Source: Stentor coeruleus | Lineage: Eukaryota > Ciliophora > Heterotrichea > Heterotrichida > Stentoridae | Assembly: GCA_001970955.1 (NCBI GenBank) | Contig: MPUH01000777.1 | Coordinates: 1-35,310, forward strand | Direction: 5' to 3' | Length of the DNA stretch: 35,310 nt | Shown here: positions 1 through 10,404 of the stretch, piece after piece | Numbering within the stretch: the first letter of the stretch is position 1 | Layout of the letters: each line of letters begins with the position of its first letter | Notes under the pieces: generated by a model | Seen by the model: the letters and a program-made list of their open reading frames with translations, nothing else | What the model was told of the DNA's origin: nothing | The model's database searches: none | Made by a program: the position numbers and the translations under genes

Positions 1-588
1 TGGTGGTTTTCCTGGACCTGGTCCTTGCATTTGAGGTGGGCCTGGTGGTTTTCCTGGACCTGGTCCTTGCATTTGAGGTGGGCCTGGTGGTTTTCCTGGA
101 CCTGGTCCTTGCATTTGAGGTGGGCCTGGTGGTTTTCCTGGACCTGGTCCTTGCATTTGAGGTGGGCCTGGTGGTTTTCCTGGACCTGGTCCTTGCATTT
201 GAGGTGGGCCTGGTGGTTTTCCTGGACCTGGTCCTTGCATTTGAGGTGGGCCTGGTGGTTTTCCTGGACCTGGTCCTTGCATTTGAGGTGGGCCTGGTGG
301 TTTTCCTGGACCTGGTCCTTGCATTTGAGGTGGGCCTGGTGGTTTTCCTGGACCTGGTCCTTGCATTTGAGGTGGGCCTGGTGGTTTTCCTGGACCTGGT
401 CCTTGCATTTGAGGTGGGCCTGGTGGTTTTCCTGGACCTGGTCCTTGCATTTGTGGTGGACCTGGTGGTTTTCCTGGACCTGGTCCTTGCATTTGTGGTG
501 GGCCTGGTGGTTTTCCTGGGCCTGGTCCTTGCATTTGAGGTGGGCCTGGTGGTTTTCCTGGACCTGGTCCTTGCATTTGAGGTGGACC
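1..588 (-). repeat. 42-bp tandem array encoding a 14-residue Pro-Gly unit
   Basis: Fourteen consecutive 42-bp units fill this stretch and continue past the window start. The first ten (1-420) are identical base for base; units 11-14 differ by one to three bases. On the minus strand each unit encodes PPGPPQMQGPGPGK. The unit is a multiple of three, so copy-number change keeps the frame. Such uniformity suggests recent expansion or homogenisation, and the true copy number may be mis-assembled. Confidence 0.95.
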
Positions 589-2064
589 TAGTGGCTTTCC
601 TGTGCCTGGCTGCATTTGTGGTGGACCTGATGGTTTTCCTGGACCTGGCGGCATTTGTGGTGGACCTGATGGCTTTCCTAGTCCTTGCATTTGTGGTGGA
701 CCTAGTGGTTTTCCTGGGCCTGGTGGCAATTGTGGTGGTCCTGGTGGCATTTGTGGTGGTCCAGGTGGCATTTGTGGTGGTCCAGGTGGCATTTGTGGTA
801 GACCTGGTGGCATTTGTGGTGGACCTGGTGGCATTTGTGGTGGACCTAGTGGCATTTGTGGTGGACCTGGTGGCATTTGTGGTGGACCTGGTGGCATTTG
901 TGGTGGACCTGGTGGCATTTGTAGTGAGACTAGTGGTTTTCCTGGACCTGGTGGCATTTGTGGTGGACCTGGTGGCATTTGCGGTGGACCTGGCGGCATT
1001 TGTGGTGGGCCTGGGGGCAATTGTGACAAACCTGGAAATTGTGGTGGTGGGCCTGGCGACATTTGTGGTAGACCTAGTGGTTTTCCTGGACCTGGTGGTA
1101 ATTGTGGTGGACCTGGTGGCATTTGCGGTAGACCTGGTGGCAAACCTGGTTGTGCAGGATTCATTGTCATATTATTTCCACCTGGCAGCATATAATTATT
1201 GCCTATTTGCGGGACACCAGGCATTGGAAACCCAGGGTTAGCAGGTATCGGTGCTGGGCCTGTCGGTTGTCTTTGTTTATTCGAATAAAAAAACGGGTAT
1301 TCCAAAATCTGTCTATCATCAAAATTCCGATTTGCTTCCATATCAGCCATCTCTTCTGAATACAAAATCCCAAAATTATTCCTATCATTCATCAAAAACN
1401 AATCAAAATTCTGATTTGTTTCCATATCAGCCATCTCTTCTGAATACAAAATCCCAAAATTATTCCTATCATTCATCAAAAACAAATTAGGACATTCATT
1501 ATGCGCATTTTTAATATACTTATTAGGCTCTTTGTCTTCAGTCGAATAAACTAAAATCTGCACTGAAATAGTTGATGTAAAATTGTTAAAAATTGCTTCG
1601 ATTTCCCATTCTTCCAAATTAATTTCATTTTTTATTTTTTCATGTAGTTCATACTTGCCAACAAGTATTGAGCATATAAACAATCTCATTCCAAAGTCAA
1701 ATCCACAAGAAGTATTTTGGTCTGTTGATTGTGAATAATGACTCAACCATGAAAATCCTGTGACAGAATCAGGTGCTTGGTTTATTGATGCAATAATTTT
1801 TTCTAAGGAATTAACTGGTAGATCATCCTGCATGGATTCTTTTGCGAAGGTTTTAGAATCAGGGAGCTTTTTATCCAAAACATTCAGTATGGACTTTAGG
1901 TAATTAGGTTTTGACTTGAATCTTATGAGGATTTCAATCAACCCTATTGATAAGGCTTGGAATAAAGAACTGAATGGCTTTGTGAATCGACTTATGTATA
2001 CTAGTTTCGGAGCGTTGATTAAACTCAAGCGCTCTTTCTGAAGCTTTATAGAGACTTCAGACAT
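1..2064 (-). CDS. Otubain-like protein A with Pro-Gly-rich repeat tail (3' end outside window)
   Basis: An open frame runs leftward from the ATG at 2064 to the window edge (688 codons) with no stop, so the C-terminus is missing. Residues 1-215 form a globular domain clearly related to the protein at 5252-9363: LSIGLIEILIR, MQDD at 79-82, and GMRLFICSIL, followed by a strand-rich stretch ending ISVQILVYSTED. The order of these blocks resembles peptidase C65 otubains, in which the last block follows an acidic EIEAI-type helix. The position where otubains carry the catalytic Cys (GDGNCFYRA) reads roughly FSSLFQA here, so the enzyme is probably inactive. After about residue 245 the protein becomes Pro/Gly/Gln/Met repeats. 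The N at 1400 lies in a codon TNG inside an 84-bp duplication that adds 28 residues in frame. The domain assignment is inference; the gene itself is well supported by paralogy. Confidence 0.8.
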   Translation of the reverse strand, partial: MSEVSIKLQKERLSLINAPKLVYISRFTKPFSSLFQALSIGLIEILIRFKSKPNYLKSILNVLDKKLPDSKTFAKESMQDDLPVNSLEKIIASINQAPDSVTGFSWLSHYSQSTDQNTSCGFDFGMRLFICSILVGKYELHEKIKNEINLEEWEIEAIFNNFTSTISVQILVYSTEDKEPNKYIKNAHNECPNLFLMNDRNNFGILYSEEMADMETNQNFDXFLMNDRNNFGILYSEEMADMEANRNFDDRQILEYPFFYSNKQRQPTGPAPIPANPGFPMPGVPQIGNNYMLPGGNNMTMNPAQPGLPPGLPQMPPGPPQLPPGPGKPLGLPQMSPGPPPQFPGLSQLPPGPPQMPPGPPQMPPGPPQMPPGPGKPLVSLQMPPGPPQMPPGPPQMPPGPPQMPLGPPQMPPGPPQMPPGLPQMPPGPPQMPPGPPQMPPGPPQLPPGPGKPLGPPQMQGLGKPSGPPQMPPGPGKPSGPPQMQPGTGKPLGPPQMQGPGPGKPPGPPQMQGPGPGKPPGPPQMQGPGPGKPPGPPQMQGPGPGKPPGPPQMQGPGPGKPPGPPQMQGPGPGKPPGPPQMQGPGPGKPPGPPQMQGPGPGKPPGPPQMQGPGPGKPPGPPQMQGPGPGKPPGPPQMQGPGPGKPPGPPQMQGPGPGKPPGPPQMQGPGPGKPPGPPQMQGPGPGKPP
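589..1160 (-). repeat. Degenerate 21-bp repeats encoding PPGPPQM-type heptapeptides
   Basis: This is the promoter-proximal, more diverged part of the same coding repeat. Most units are 21 bp and encode PPGPPQM, with occasional PGK-containing or variant units (for example PQFPGLSQ and SLQM). The 14-residue unit of the neighbouring array looks like one PPGPPQM heptad joined to a QGPGPGK heptad, so the older 21-bp repeat probably gave rise to the 42-bp array. Confidence 0.85.
1318..1483. repeat. Direct duplication around the N at 1400 (probable assembly join)
   Basis: Bases 1318-1399 and 1402-1483 are near-identical 82-bp copies with two differences, separated by a single N. The offset is 84, a multiple of three, so the otubain-like gene stays open but gains 28 residues. 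The two mismatches suggest allelic differences or low-quality contig ends. Confidence 0.8.
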
Positions 2065-2986
2065 AATTATATTGTCTATATTTAACCATTACTTTAAGTG
2101 TATTAAAAGCTAAAAATTAAGTATTTAGATTAGAATTGGTGAATGAAGTTAGAATACTGGGGGGGTTTAGATGAAGTAAAGTTGATTGTGTAGGTTTAGG
2201 GGGGAAATTTATATTGGATGATAAGGATTATGTTATGAAGTAGGATGATATAAGCTTAAGGGCTTAAGGGTTGAGAATATTAGAAAATTGATCCTAGTGA
2301 TGATTTATTGGGAAATTAGTGTAGGATTAGGTGCTTGATATGATGATTTTAGTTAGATTCATTCATGGGAATGTGGTTTTTATTGAATTTTGGTATGAAG
2401 TGAAGTATTTTTTTAGGTCTTTATATTTATAGACATATTGAGAAATTATCGTGGGGAATTTTTAGTTGAAGGCTATTATTGTATTATTGGTATGTTGGGT
2501 GATTAGATGTATTGTATTGGTTTGATATAGAAGAAATAAAATTTTGTTGGGTTGATGATAATTATTGTTTTGTATAATAATAAATGATATATCGATATGG
2601 CTGTATGATTTTTTTTTGCTTTTAGGGCAATGTGCTTTTAGGTAGAATTCAGTTAGAGTTTTGATTTCGAAATGATTAAAGTGTTAATGAATAATTTGTA
2701 TAATTTAAATGCTTAGATAGTATTTTGTAAAGTGATTATAGTATTGTATATAATACATGATAAAATTGTTTTAAATATAAAGCATTTAAATGAACTGAAA
2801 AACTAAGCAATTATAATATAAGGTCAAAATTAAAATATTAAGATATACTTTTTTATAAAAGAAGTAATATATTACTATATGAAATGAAAAGACTATTGAA
2901 AAAAGTGAGGATATCATGCATATTCTTTACAAGAAACTTTGTATCACAATTGAACAGAATTTATTTCTCTGTAACATTATTTATAA
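2065..2986. other. Divergent intergenic region, no coding sequence seen
   Basis: This separates the minus-strand otubain-like gene from the plus-strand EF-hand-like gene, so it should hold both promoters. The left part is G-rich and C-poor on the plus strand (a run of seven G near 2160), which is C-rich on the coding strand of the left gene. The right part is A/T-rich. No conserved frame or RNA gene is visible. Confidence 0.6.
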
Positions 2987-4886
2987 ATGGAAAACGTAGG
3001 CTCTTTAGCTTCATTTTTAGAATGTGCCACTTATGCACCTATTTCAAGGCCTGTTACAGCTTCTATAGTTGTAAGGAATATATCTTCAGCTCCAGTAGTT
3101 AAAAAACAATCTTTAGCTGACCGTCTAAGTATAAAATCAAGAGATTACGGTAAGTTATATTCAGATAAAAGGCCTTTAAGTACACAATATAAAACTTCAA
3201 CAAGAGCAACAAGGGCTTCTTCAGCCTTAACAAGAAATCGCCCTATAACAAGAATTTCNATACAATATTTTTACTTAAATCATTTATTTCCTTTCAAAAA
3301 TATAAAGCATACTCTAAAAATTATCATAAAAACCTCAGGCTTCTTCAGCCTTAACAAGAAATCGCCCTATAACAAGAATTTCTACAGCTCCCAAAACCGA
3401 AAAACCAATAAAATCCGCAACTCCAAATCGGCCGACAATCCCCAAACCTCCTGAAGTCTCTAACAAAATCTCCTTACAAGAGCAAGTAAGAAATGAACTT
3501 CTGTAAAAAATAAGCAGACTAAAAAGCAAACATTTTCTTATAAGATCCATGAAAAAAATAATGAGAAATGATGAAAAAGAGGCAAAAACCTGTGAAGATC
3601 AAAAAAAAAATTTTTTCAATCGACTTGCACAACGATTTCAAAACCCTGAAACAGAACTCAAAGATGGGGAATTCAAAGCACCAATGGCAACTGAAAATCT
3701 TGTTCAAAAATATTCAGTTGTAAAATCCAAAGAACTCAATTCAGTAAGAGAACCTTGGATGAAAAAAAGAGCCTGTCTTGGAAATAATAAAGATAATGAG
3801 TTGGCGAAACACATATTTAAATTATGCCAACATAATGGGGAAATAAAATCTAGTAATTTTATCAGACTACTTGTTGAAATAGGAGTACCTTTACCATGTA
3901 AGATTATTATTGAAACATTAGAGAATTTGTTTAATACAAAAAAATTAGAGAATTTTATTATGGGGGAAAATGCGATTATAAGGATATGTAAAAGTGATAC
4001 TTTGAGTAAAAGATTTATGGGGAAAATTTTGGAAGATGCTGAAAAAATATTGAAAGTTGATAATAATGATAATAGTAAGAGGGAAGTAAATGCATTGGAT
4101 GTTGAGAAACTTCTTAAAGTGTGGTGGCAAGAAGCAGACACATATGGGAGAAATCAACTTCATCTAAATGAAATATCTGAATTTCTCCTTCGTAAAGGTA
4201 TAGTCGCTGACCAAACTGAAGGCCGTAAACTCTTAAGCAAGATTTTCAAAGACCTAGTCTATATCGATTACAACCATTTTCTCTTAATCTTCAGCAAGCC
4301 TCTAATAAAATACTCTCTAAGCATCTTATGGAAAAAAGTTCTCAACGAATCTAAGGAATCAATGTATTTTTCTAATGATTACTCTCTAACCACATTAAAA
4401 AAAAAAATCCTCTTAGCAGGTATAAACTACCCAACAACAGAATTTACAGCCGACGAAGGTATTTATGCAATAAATGCTATAGAAAAATACAAAGATGTAA
4501 AAAGTTCAACTGAAAAAATGACATATGATGATTTTTGTAAATATTGGAGCTTAACTTCAGGACAAGAATGTGGGAAAAATTTTCTTAAAAGGGAAACTAA
4601 ACTTGAAAAAAAAGAAAAAGTCCTTTCGGTGTTTAAAAAAAATGATGACATTGAATCTGAGATAAGTTCAGATGAATGTGAAGTTAAAGATAAAGTTCCA
4701 GTTTTTACTAAGAATGAGAGGTATACGATTCTTGGGAATTTTAATATCTCGACGCTTGGGGCTTATAAATGGAGACATTCAGTTTCTCCGAATATAACTC
4801 AGTTTACAGTAAGTACAAGTGATGGGGAGTCTAAAATACGAAACCAACAAAAAGTTTTTAATGAATTCTTGATGAACTCTAAATAG
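2987..4886 (+). CDS. EF-hand-like protein, two exons with a 15-nt intron
   Basis: The gene starts at ATG 2987 just after TTATAA. Exon 1 is broken by an N-flanked duplication (3214-3382): collapsing the two 45-bp copies removes 124 bases and joins the N-terminal frame to the rest. A 15-nt intron (3503-3517) then links it to the long 3' frame, giving a predicted 586 residues and a TAG stop. The N-terminal 165 or so residues are Ser/Thr/Pro/Arg-rich and probably disordered. The C-terminal part consists of repeated helix-loop-helix units; one loop, DTYGRNQLHLNE, has Asp at position 1 and Glu at position 12 of an EF-hand loop but weak inner ligands, and another unit contains EKMTYDDFCKYW. Degenerate EF-hands are common in ciliate cytoskeletal proteins. 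Ca2+ binding is uncertain and no specific family is recognised. Confidence 0.75.
3214..3382. repeat. Duplication around the N at 3259 with an extra 78-bp segment
   Basis: Copies at 3214-3258 and 3338-3382 are 45 bp each. Unlike most such sites in the window, 78 unique AT-rich bases (3260-3337) lie between the N and the second copy. The offset of 124 shifts the frame. The extra segment may be a wrong contig end, an alternative haplotype, or residual germline sequence. Confidence 0.75.
3503..3517 (+). other. 15-nt intron in the EF-hand-like gene
   Basis: The sequence gtaaaaaataagcag begins GT, ends AG and is 15 nt long. Without splicing, the frame hits TAA at 3504-3506. With splicing, the codon CT|A is restored and the frame runs on into the large downstream exon. 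Introns of 15-16 nt are characteristic of Stentor. Confidence 0.85.
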
Positions 4887-5251
4887 ATAATGTTGATAAT
4901 AATAATATAGATTAAAATTTTTTTTTTGATAATTAAGTTTTAGGTTTTGATTTAAATAATTTTATCAAGTCAAAGGTAGTTTTATCTTGGGATAACAAAA
5001 TCAAAGTATTTCATATAAGTATTATAACAAGAATCATTATTAAGTGTTGCGAAAAAATATTCTGAGAGTTTGTTCTAGTAAAATTATTTTGTATTCCCAA
5101 AAAAAAATCTCATTTGAAAACTGTTGTTTAATTTCTAATAAACATTTTCTATGATCATCAAACTTATCCTCATATATCCATAAAGCAAAATTCTAATATA
5201 TAATTGTCTATTATCCCTATATCAAATCAGCCATATATATCTATAATAATA
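4887..5251. other. Intergenic region between two plus-strand genes
   Basis: This is AT-rich spacer with T-runs just after the upstream stop. The last 150 bases before the next ATG are relatively C-rich and G-poor on the plus strand, as upstream of other plus-strand genes here. No gene is seen. Confidence 0.5.
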
Positions 5252-8200
5252 ATGTCAGGACTTTCTGACAAAGAATTTTATGAATGTCCTGTCTTACCAG
5301 GAATACAATACAAACAAACATCTTCAGGCCCAGGACATATTAGTTTTTCCTTAAGTATAGGAATAATACAAATGCTTATTCGATACTCAGCCCAAACAAG
5401 TAAAAAAGTATATACTCAAATTATACAAGTATTTGAAGAAAATAAACTAGTAGTTTATAACTTAGCTAATCACTTCAAAATGCAAGATGACATAAAAACT
5501 TTCTATCAAATCTACACACAATTGATTAACTGTGAACATAAAATATTCAATCGATTACAATGGCTTGAGTATTATGCAGGATATAATCAAAAAAACTTTA
5601 CCACAGCTTTAAAAAATGGGATGAAATTGCTAATATCAACGATTTTAGGTAGGAATAATGAAGTTATAATGTTTATGATAAATAATCAAGAATATGAAAT
5701 ACTAGAACAGATTTTTGTGGGAATAAGTAGAGCTTTTGAAATCAAGATTGTTGTATTAGAAGATACTCAGAAAAAAGAGTATTTTTATGATGATAAGATA
5801 ATGCCTATAATGTATATGAAATGCGATAAAGATGAATCTGGGCTGCTTTATTTTCAAGAAATGATTGAAGGAGCTTTTGAGTATGATTTTAATGATGAAA
5901 TTCTAGAAAAACCACCATTTATGAGTTTGGGGCCTTTAAAAAAGTTCCAAGTCCCACTTGGGATTGTAAATCAAGATGCAAATTCAGAGAAAAATATTGT
6001 CCCTGTTTTAAATTACCCTCAAGCCCCAAGTGCAAGTTTAATTTCAAATGATGCACCTCTTATAAATAAAAATCCAATATCTTTAACCATTAATAGCCAA
6101 GATATTATACAAGATAATGATTCTATTGTAGTTAATCAGCCAGCTAAAAAAAATTATTCAATTCAACCTATACCAATTAATAGCAATGTTTTAAGCAGAA
6201 ATACTCATGTTGTTAATAATAGTCAAAACAATATCCCAATCCCAAAAGTTGTTAAAAATAATCCTCAAAATGGTCTTCCATTTCCGAATTATACTCAAAA
6301 TAATCCTTGTTTATCAAACAATACTAATGTAAACCCTCTACTTCAAAATAATTCTAATATTCCAAGTACTGCTCCATATAAACCTATCATTCCTAGTGAT
6401 CCTCCTGTTTTGGACAACTTGCCATATAAACATCCAATACCTCCTCAAAACACCCCTAGTATTCCTGTGAATACTTCAAACAATCCTCCTATTCCTATTA
6501 TAAATAAAACTCAAATCCAAGGCCAAGTTTCTAACATAAAACCAATTCCTCTTCCAATCCCTCTCCCAATCCCTATTTCTACCCCTATTCCAAACAATTC
6601 CCCCAAATCAAATCCGAATATCCAAAACTCAGACTTAGCTGCAGGGCCAAGTTCAAAATTATGTTCAAGCAATATCAAAAATATTCCTAATATGGCCTTA
6701 CATTCAATACCCCTTCCTTTAAGCATATCAAAAGATTCTTCTAATCCTATATCACCATATAAAAACATTCAATATTCACCTCAATCATCAAATCCTAATA
6801 TTTATTCTAACACCGAAGAAGAAATTCGACCATCTTTCCTAAAAGATTTTAATGCAAATATTGATGTCCCTTTAAACCCATTATCATTTTATACAGGATT
6901 TCCAGTAAAAAATGATACAACACAACTTTCTTTAGATATAAATTCCCCTAACATCGCTGAATTCCCAATCCCTGATTTTTGCTCATCAGAAGATAATCAG
7001 CTTGAGAATGAGGATAATAAAGATAAATATTTGAATCAAGGTTTAAAAAATCCTAATGATTTATTGAATTATGCTAGTTGTAACTCACCTCCTGATCTTA
7101 AAAAAATTATTGAGAAAATTAATATCTTGCCAAGGCCATATGTGGATAATGCTCAAGGTAAAATTCCTTTACCTCAACCAAAACCTTTACAGGTTTTGAA
7201 TTTCCCTAGTGAAAAACCTCATCAACTTCCTCTTGTACCGTTAAATCAAAGCTCACAAATACAAGAAAAAAAAATGTCGCCGAATAATACTGTTAAAAAT
7301 CCTCCTGAACCTATACCTCCTTTTCCAAACTCTTTAAAAAAAGGTGAATGTAAAGCTGAAGTACTACAGGAAAAAAATTCTCCTGTAAAAATTGTGTTTG
7401 ATGGTCCACCTCCACCATCGTTAAAGGCCCCTTTGCCTAATCCTGGTAAAGGATTTGAAAGTAAATTGAACCCTCATTGTCAACCTCCACCTTCACTTTT
7501 ACCTATTAAAGAACCTATTTCTCATTTACAGCATTTTACTTCACCTTTTGCCCAGCCACCTAATGATAGGGAATTTAGACCTCCCAATGATAGAGAATTT
7601 AGACCTTCTAATGATAGAGAATTTAGACTTCCTAATGATAGGGAATTCAGACCTCCTTATGATAGGGAAATAAAACCTCTTGATGATAGAGAAATAAGAC
7701 CTCCTTTTGGTGAGGGGATAAGACCTCCTAATGATAGAGAAATAAGACTTTATAATGATATCAATAAAGGCTTAGCTGATTTGAATCATGATAATAAAGT
7801 TGATTTTATAAATCAAAGTTCATTCAAAAAACCAGAAAACTATCAAAATTTTGGAATTCCTAAAATTTTTGAAAATGAAACGGGAATGAATCCAGTGAAT
7901 TCCAAAGATACCGAAAAAATAAATAGTTTTGCATTAAAAGAACAGAATTATCCTATACCACAGAATATTATAAAAAAAGATAACCAGAGCGTAATTTCGA
8001 ATCCTGTGCAAAATGTTCCTGTGGCTAGAGTTTTGCAGCCCCCGAAAATACAAGAAAACTTATCTCAATCTAAAAAACCAATTGTCCCTTTCGCCCCAAG
8101 AAAGCAAATCTATATAGGTAATCAGATGGATTTAGCTTCAGATAGAAACTTAAACCAAGTCCCAAAAATAAACGCACCTCCATATTTAGGAGTAGAAAAA

Positions 8201-9363
8201 GATTTAGGGCCTAAGTTTAATGAAGGTCAATATAAAAGGGATGAATCATCTCGTCCTAGTGATATTTTATATAATAACTCACTTGAAAATAAAGTGCAAG
8301 CACCAAGAAATGTTATAAATGATAAAAACGCTGCTCAAAACTTTTCTCCCCCTTCAAGACCTTATACTAATGTATCAGCATTAAACAATCATCCTGTTAG
8401 CAACTCTCCAGTTCATGAAAAAAATATACCACAAAACCCTTACAATCCAAATCCTAACATCCCAAATTTCTCCCAACTTCCTGCACAATATCCTGAAATG
8501 CAAGCACCCAACATACAACCTCAACAAAAAATCAAAATTCCTCCAAGACCTCCCTCAGGTGTTAATCAACAAAAAGGTCAAAGTATAGGACAATCAATAA
8601 ACAATCCCCAAGTTTCAAAAATTATTCCCCCACCACTTCTTTCAAAAAATATATTACAAGAAACAGAAATTCGTCTTCCTCCACCAATANAGAAACAGAA
8701 ATTCGTCTTCCTCCACCAATACCTACAAACATTCCTAAAAATCATAATGAAAGTTCTTCTATACCAAAATTAGATATACCATCTAAAAATCCTATGCCAA
8801 TACCATCTTGTTATAACAATCCTATTTCTAAACCTGAAAATCCAAGACTTCAACCTCCTCTTGTAAAGGGAGGTCCTAATGTGAATAATAGCAAAATTCC
8901 TCAATTTGCCCCTGGTCCTATGGTGAATTCACAATATAAACCTCAGCCAAACTATGATAATTATCCAGCTTATATAGAAAAAGAAGAGTTTAAAGTTGTT
9001 GAGAAGGATAACTTTAATCTTAATAGACCTTTTAATGACCCTAAATATCCACAAAGTCCTTATAAACAACCATTAGGAAATTATTGTGAATATGAGCCAA
9101 AACATAATCCTCAAGGTGAAAGGGTTGAAATAAATAGAAATCAAGGAATGAAACCTAATGATCAGAATAGAAAAATACCTTGTCTCCAATGCAACATTTA
9201 CAAAGATAGAGAAGAATTCAATGTAATCATATGTGAAAAAAGTCAGAAAAAGTGCCAATTTTGCTCTTTTTGCAGGAAAAAATTTAATGGGTACTGCTTA
9301 GGGTGTAATAGGTATTACGATAAAGACGAAATTCAGATTCTTAGTATGATTATAGAAAGCTAA
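5252..9363 (+). CDS. Otubain-like protein B, Pro/Asn-rich, with Cys-rich C-terminal finger
   Basis: The first ATG in a good context is 5252 (MSGLSDKEF). One frame runs to the N at 8690 and a second from there to TAA at 9363. Collapsing the 31-bp duplication (32 bases with the N) merges them into one protein of 1359 residues. Residues 1-210 match protein A block for block (LSIGIIQMLIR, MQDD at 78-81, NGMKLLISTIL, a strand ending IKIVVLED). The otubain-like fold is inferred; no catalytic Cys is visible where one would be expected (PGHISFSLSIG). A long disordered Pro/Asn/Gln/Ile-rich middle follows. The last 60 or so residues contain eight cysteines (CLQC, IIC, KKCQFCSFC, YCLGC), which fits two zinc sites of RING or zinc-ribbon type. 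A role in ubiquitin binding or scaffolding is plausible but unproven. Confidence 0.82.
7556..7747 (+). repeat. 24-bp coding tandem repeat (PPNDREFR-like)
   Basis: Eight 24-bp units encode PPNDREFR and variants (PSNDREFR, LPNDREFR, PPYDREIK, PLDDREIR, PPFGEGIR, PPNDREIR), at residues 769-832 of otubain-like protein B. Units diverge from left to right. This charged block is the only non-Pro/Asn repeat in the disordered tail. Confidence 0.93.
8659..8721. repeat. Duplication around the N at 8690 that splits a gene
   Basis: Two identical 31-bp copies (8659-8689 and 8691-8721) flank the N. The offset of 32 shifts the frame. Collapsing it makes the upstream frame continue directly as RLPPPIPTNIPK into the downstream coding sequence, strong evidence of an unmerged contig overlap rather than a biological duplication. 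Confidence 0.9.
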
Positions 9364-9401
9364 TAAATACAATTATCATAAATAGGTCCATAATTATTAT
9401 T

Positions 9402-9821
9402 ATGAAATCTAATATCTTCTTGGTATTGTTTTGCATATCAATTGTTTGCTTTGGACTTGAAACCTTTAGCCTAGGTCAGAATTGTTCAGTTACTACCCCA
9501 GTTTTTAACATCATTTCTTTTTATGCTAGTCCTAATCCGCCAACAAATTGTGCAGCTCAAAACGTGATCATGATTGGGAACTTTAACCAAAATGCATGCC
9601 CAGGTGAAATTCTAATCACTGAAACCTACAATCAAAATACTAATTACAATCAAGTGAATAATACTTTAATTGGGTGCTATAATCCAGGACAGAATGAGAC
9701 TTATAAATTTGCTATAGACCCCATGCACTGCATATCTGGGAACTATGTTATTCAGATAAAGCTTCTTCAACAAAATCCATCTCAGACGCTTTCATGCTGG
9801 CAATATCAATATAACTTATAA
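9402..9821 (+). CDS. Secreted six-cysteine ML-like protein 1
   Basis: This predicts 139 residues with a hydrophobic signal peptide (about residues 1-18) and six cysteines spaced as in its tandem relatives (NCSV, NCAA, ACPG, GCYN, HCIS, SCWQ). The layout, with FYASPNPP near the start, VIMIGNF, GNYVIQIKL and a C-terminal CWQYQYNL strand, resembles MD-2-related lipid-recognition (ML/NPC2-like) domains, which bind lipids in the secretory or endosomal space. It is the most diverged member and starts only 38 bp after the upstream stop, without the upstream motif shared by the other three copies. The fold is inferred from pattern only; it ends in TAA. Confidence 0.82.
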   Translation: MKSNIFLVLFCISIVCFGLETFSLGQNCSVTTPVFNIISFYASPNPPTNCAAQNVIMIGNFNQNACPGEILITETYNQNTNYNQVNNTLIGCYNPGQNETYKFAIDPMHCISGNYVIQIKLLQQNPSQTLSCWQYQYNL

Positions 9822-10373
9822 TTGATTTAGGCTTTTTTAGGCTTTTATATTTAGAGTATTATTTTATATCAACTTTTTATAGCCACATAGCTTATGCATT
9901 CCAAAAAAGGTATTGCAAAACCTTGGGTAAAATAATTATTAATAAAAACTCATATTTTATCATAGCAAAGATATCATCAATTTGTATGCCACAGCAACTA
10001 TTAAATTTCCAATCAAAGTTCGTCTTAAATGAATGCATCTTAAACCCCTCACTAGCTTAAAGAAAGGATAAACTAATGAAATACAGTGGTAAATCCTCAT
10101 CAAACAGATACTTAATTTTTTCTCCTCCCTTTATTTACACTAATAAAAACATAAACCTATAATAATTTAAAAACTAATAATTTTCATCAAACCCACCCAC
10201 AACTCATAATCTTCTCTTTTAAGCACCTAACAAATTTTCGCTTGATATTTTTCTAGCTTCCAATATAATATTTCACTAAGTTAGCTCATATAATATTTCT
10301 TGCCCTTCACTTCTTACTTCTATTCTAACCCTCATTCTTCTACATAAACTTTAAGATTCTTATCTAAAAAATC
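9822..10373. other. Intergenic region upstream of ML-like gene 2
   Basis: No gene is seen. From about 10095 the sequence is homologous to the region upstream of the ML-like pseudogene (about 11420-11684), including blocks around TTTCACTAA and CTCATATAATATT. The right half is C/T-rich and G-poor on the coding strand. Confidence 0.65.
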
Positions 10374-10397
10374 GCCATATTTTCAGGAGAATAATTA
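10374..10397 (+). promoter_or_regulatory. Conserved 24-nt element just upstream of ML-like gene 2
   Basis: This block starts GCCATATTTT and continues CAGGAGAATAATT. It lies 7 nt before the ATG and recurs at the same place before the pseudogene and ML-like gene 4. It could be a core promoter or initiator element, or a conserved short 5' leader. The function is inferred. Confidence 0.5.
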
Positions 10398-10404
10398 GTT
10401 TATA

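Noticed and set aside
1-588. Regular 42-bp repeats as a possible CRISPR array
   Set aside because: The units are directly joined with no spacers, lie within a coding frame, and the genome is eukaryotic.
3-1241. Long plus-strand open frames with VFLDLVLAFEVGLV-type and GGPGGICGGP-type repeats
   Set aside because: They are antisense readings of the Pro-Gly repeat in the minus-strand otubain-like gene, whose N-terminal domain has a clear paralogue.
6511-6768. Minus-strand open frame of 85 codons
   Set aside because: It is opposite the Pro-rich part of otubain-like protein B and mirrors its PIPLPIP repeats.
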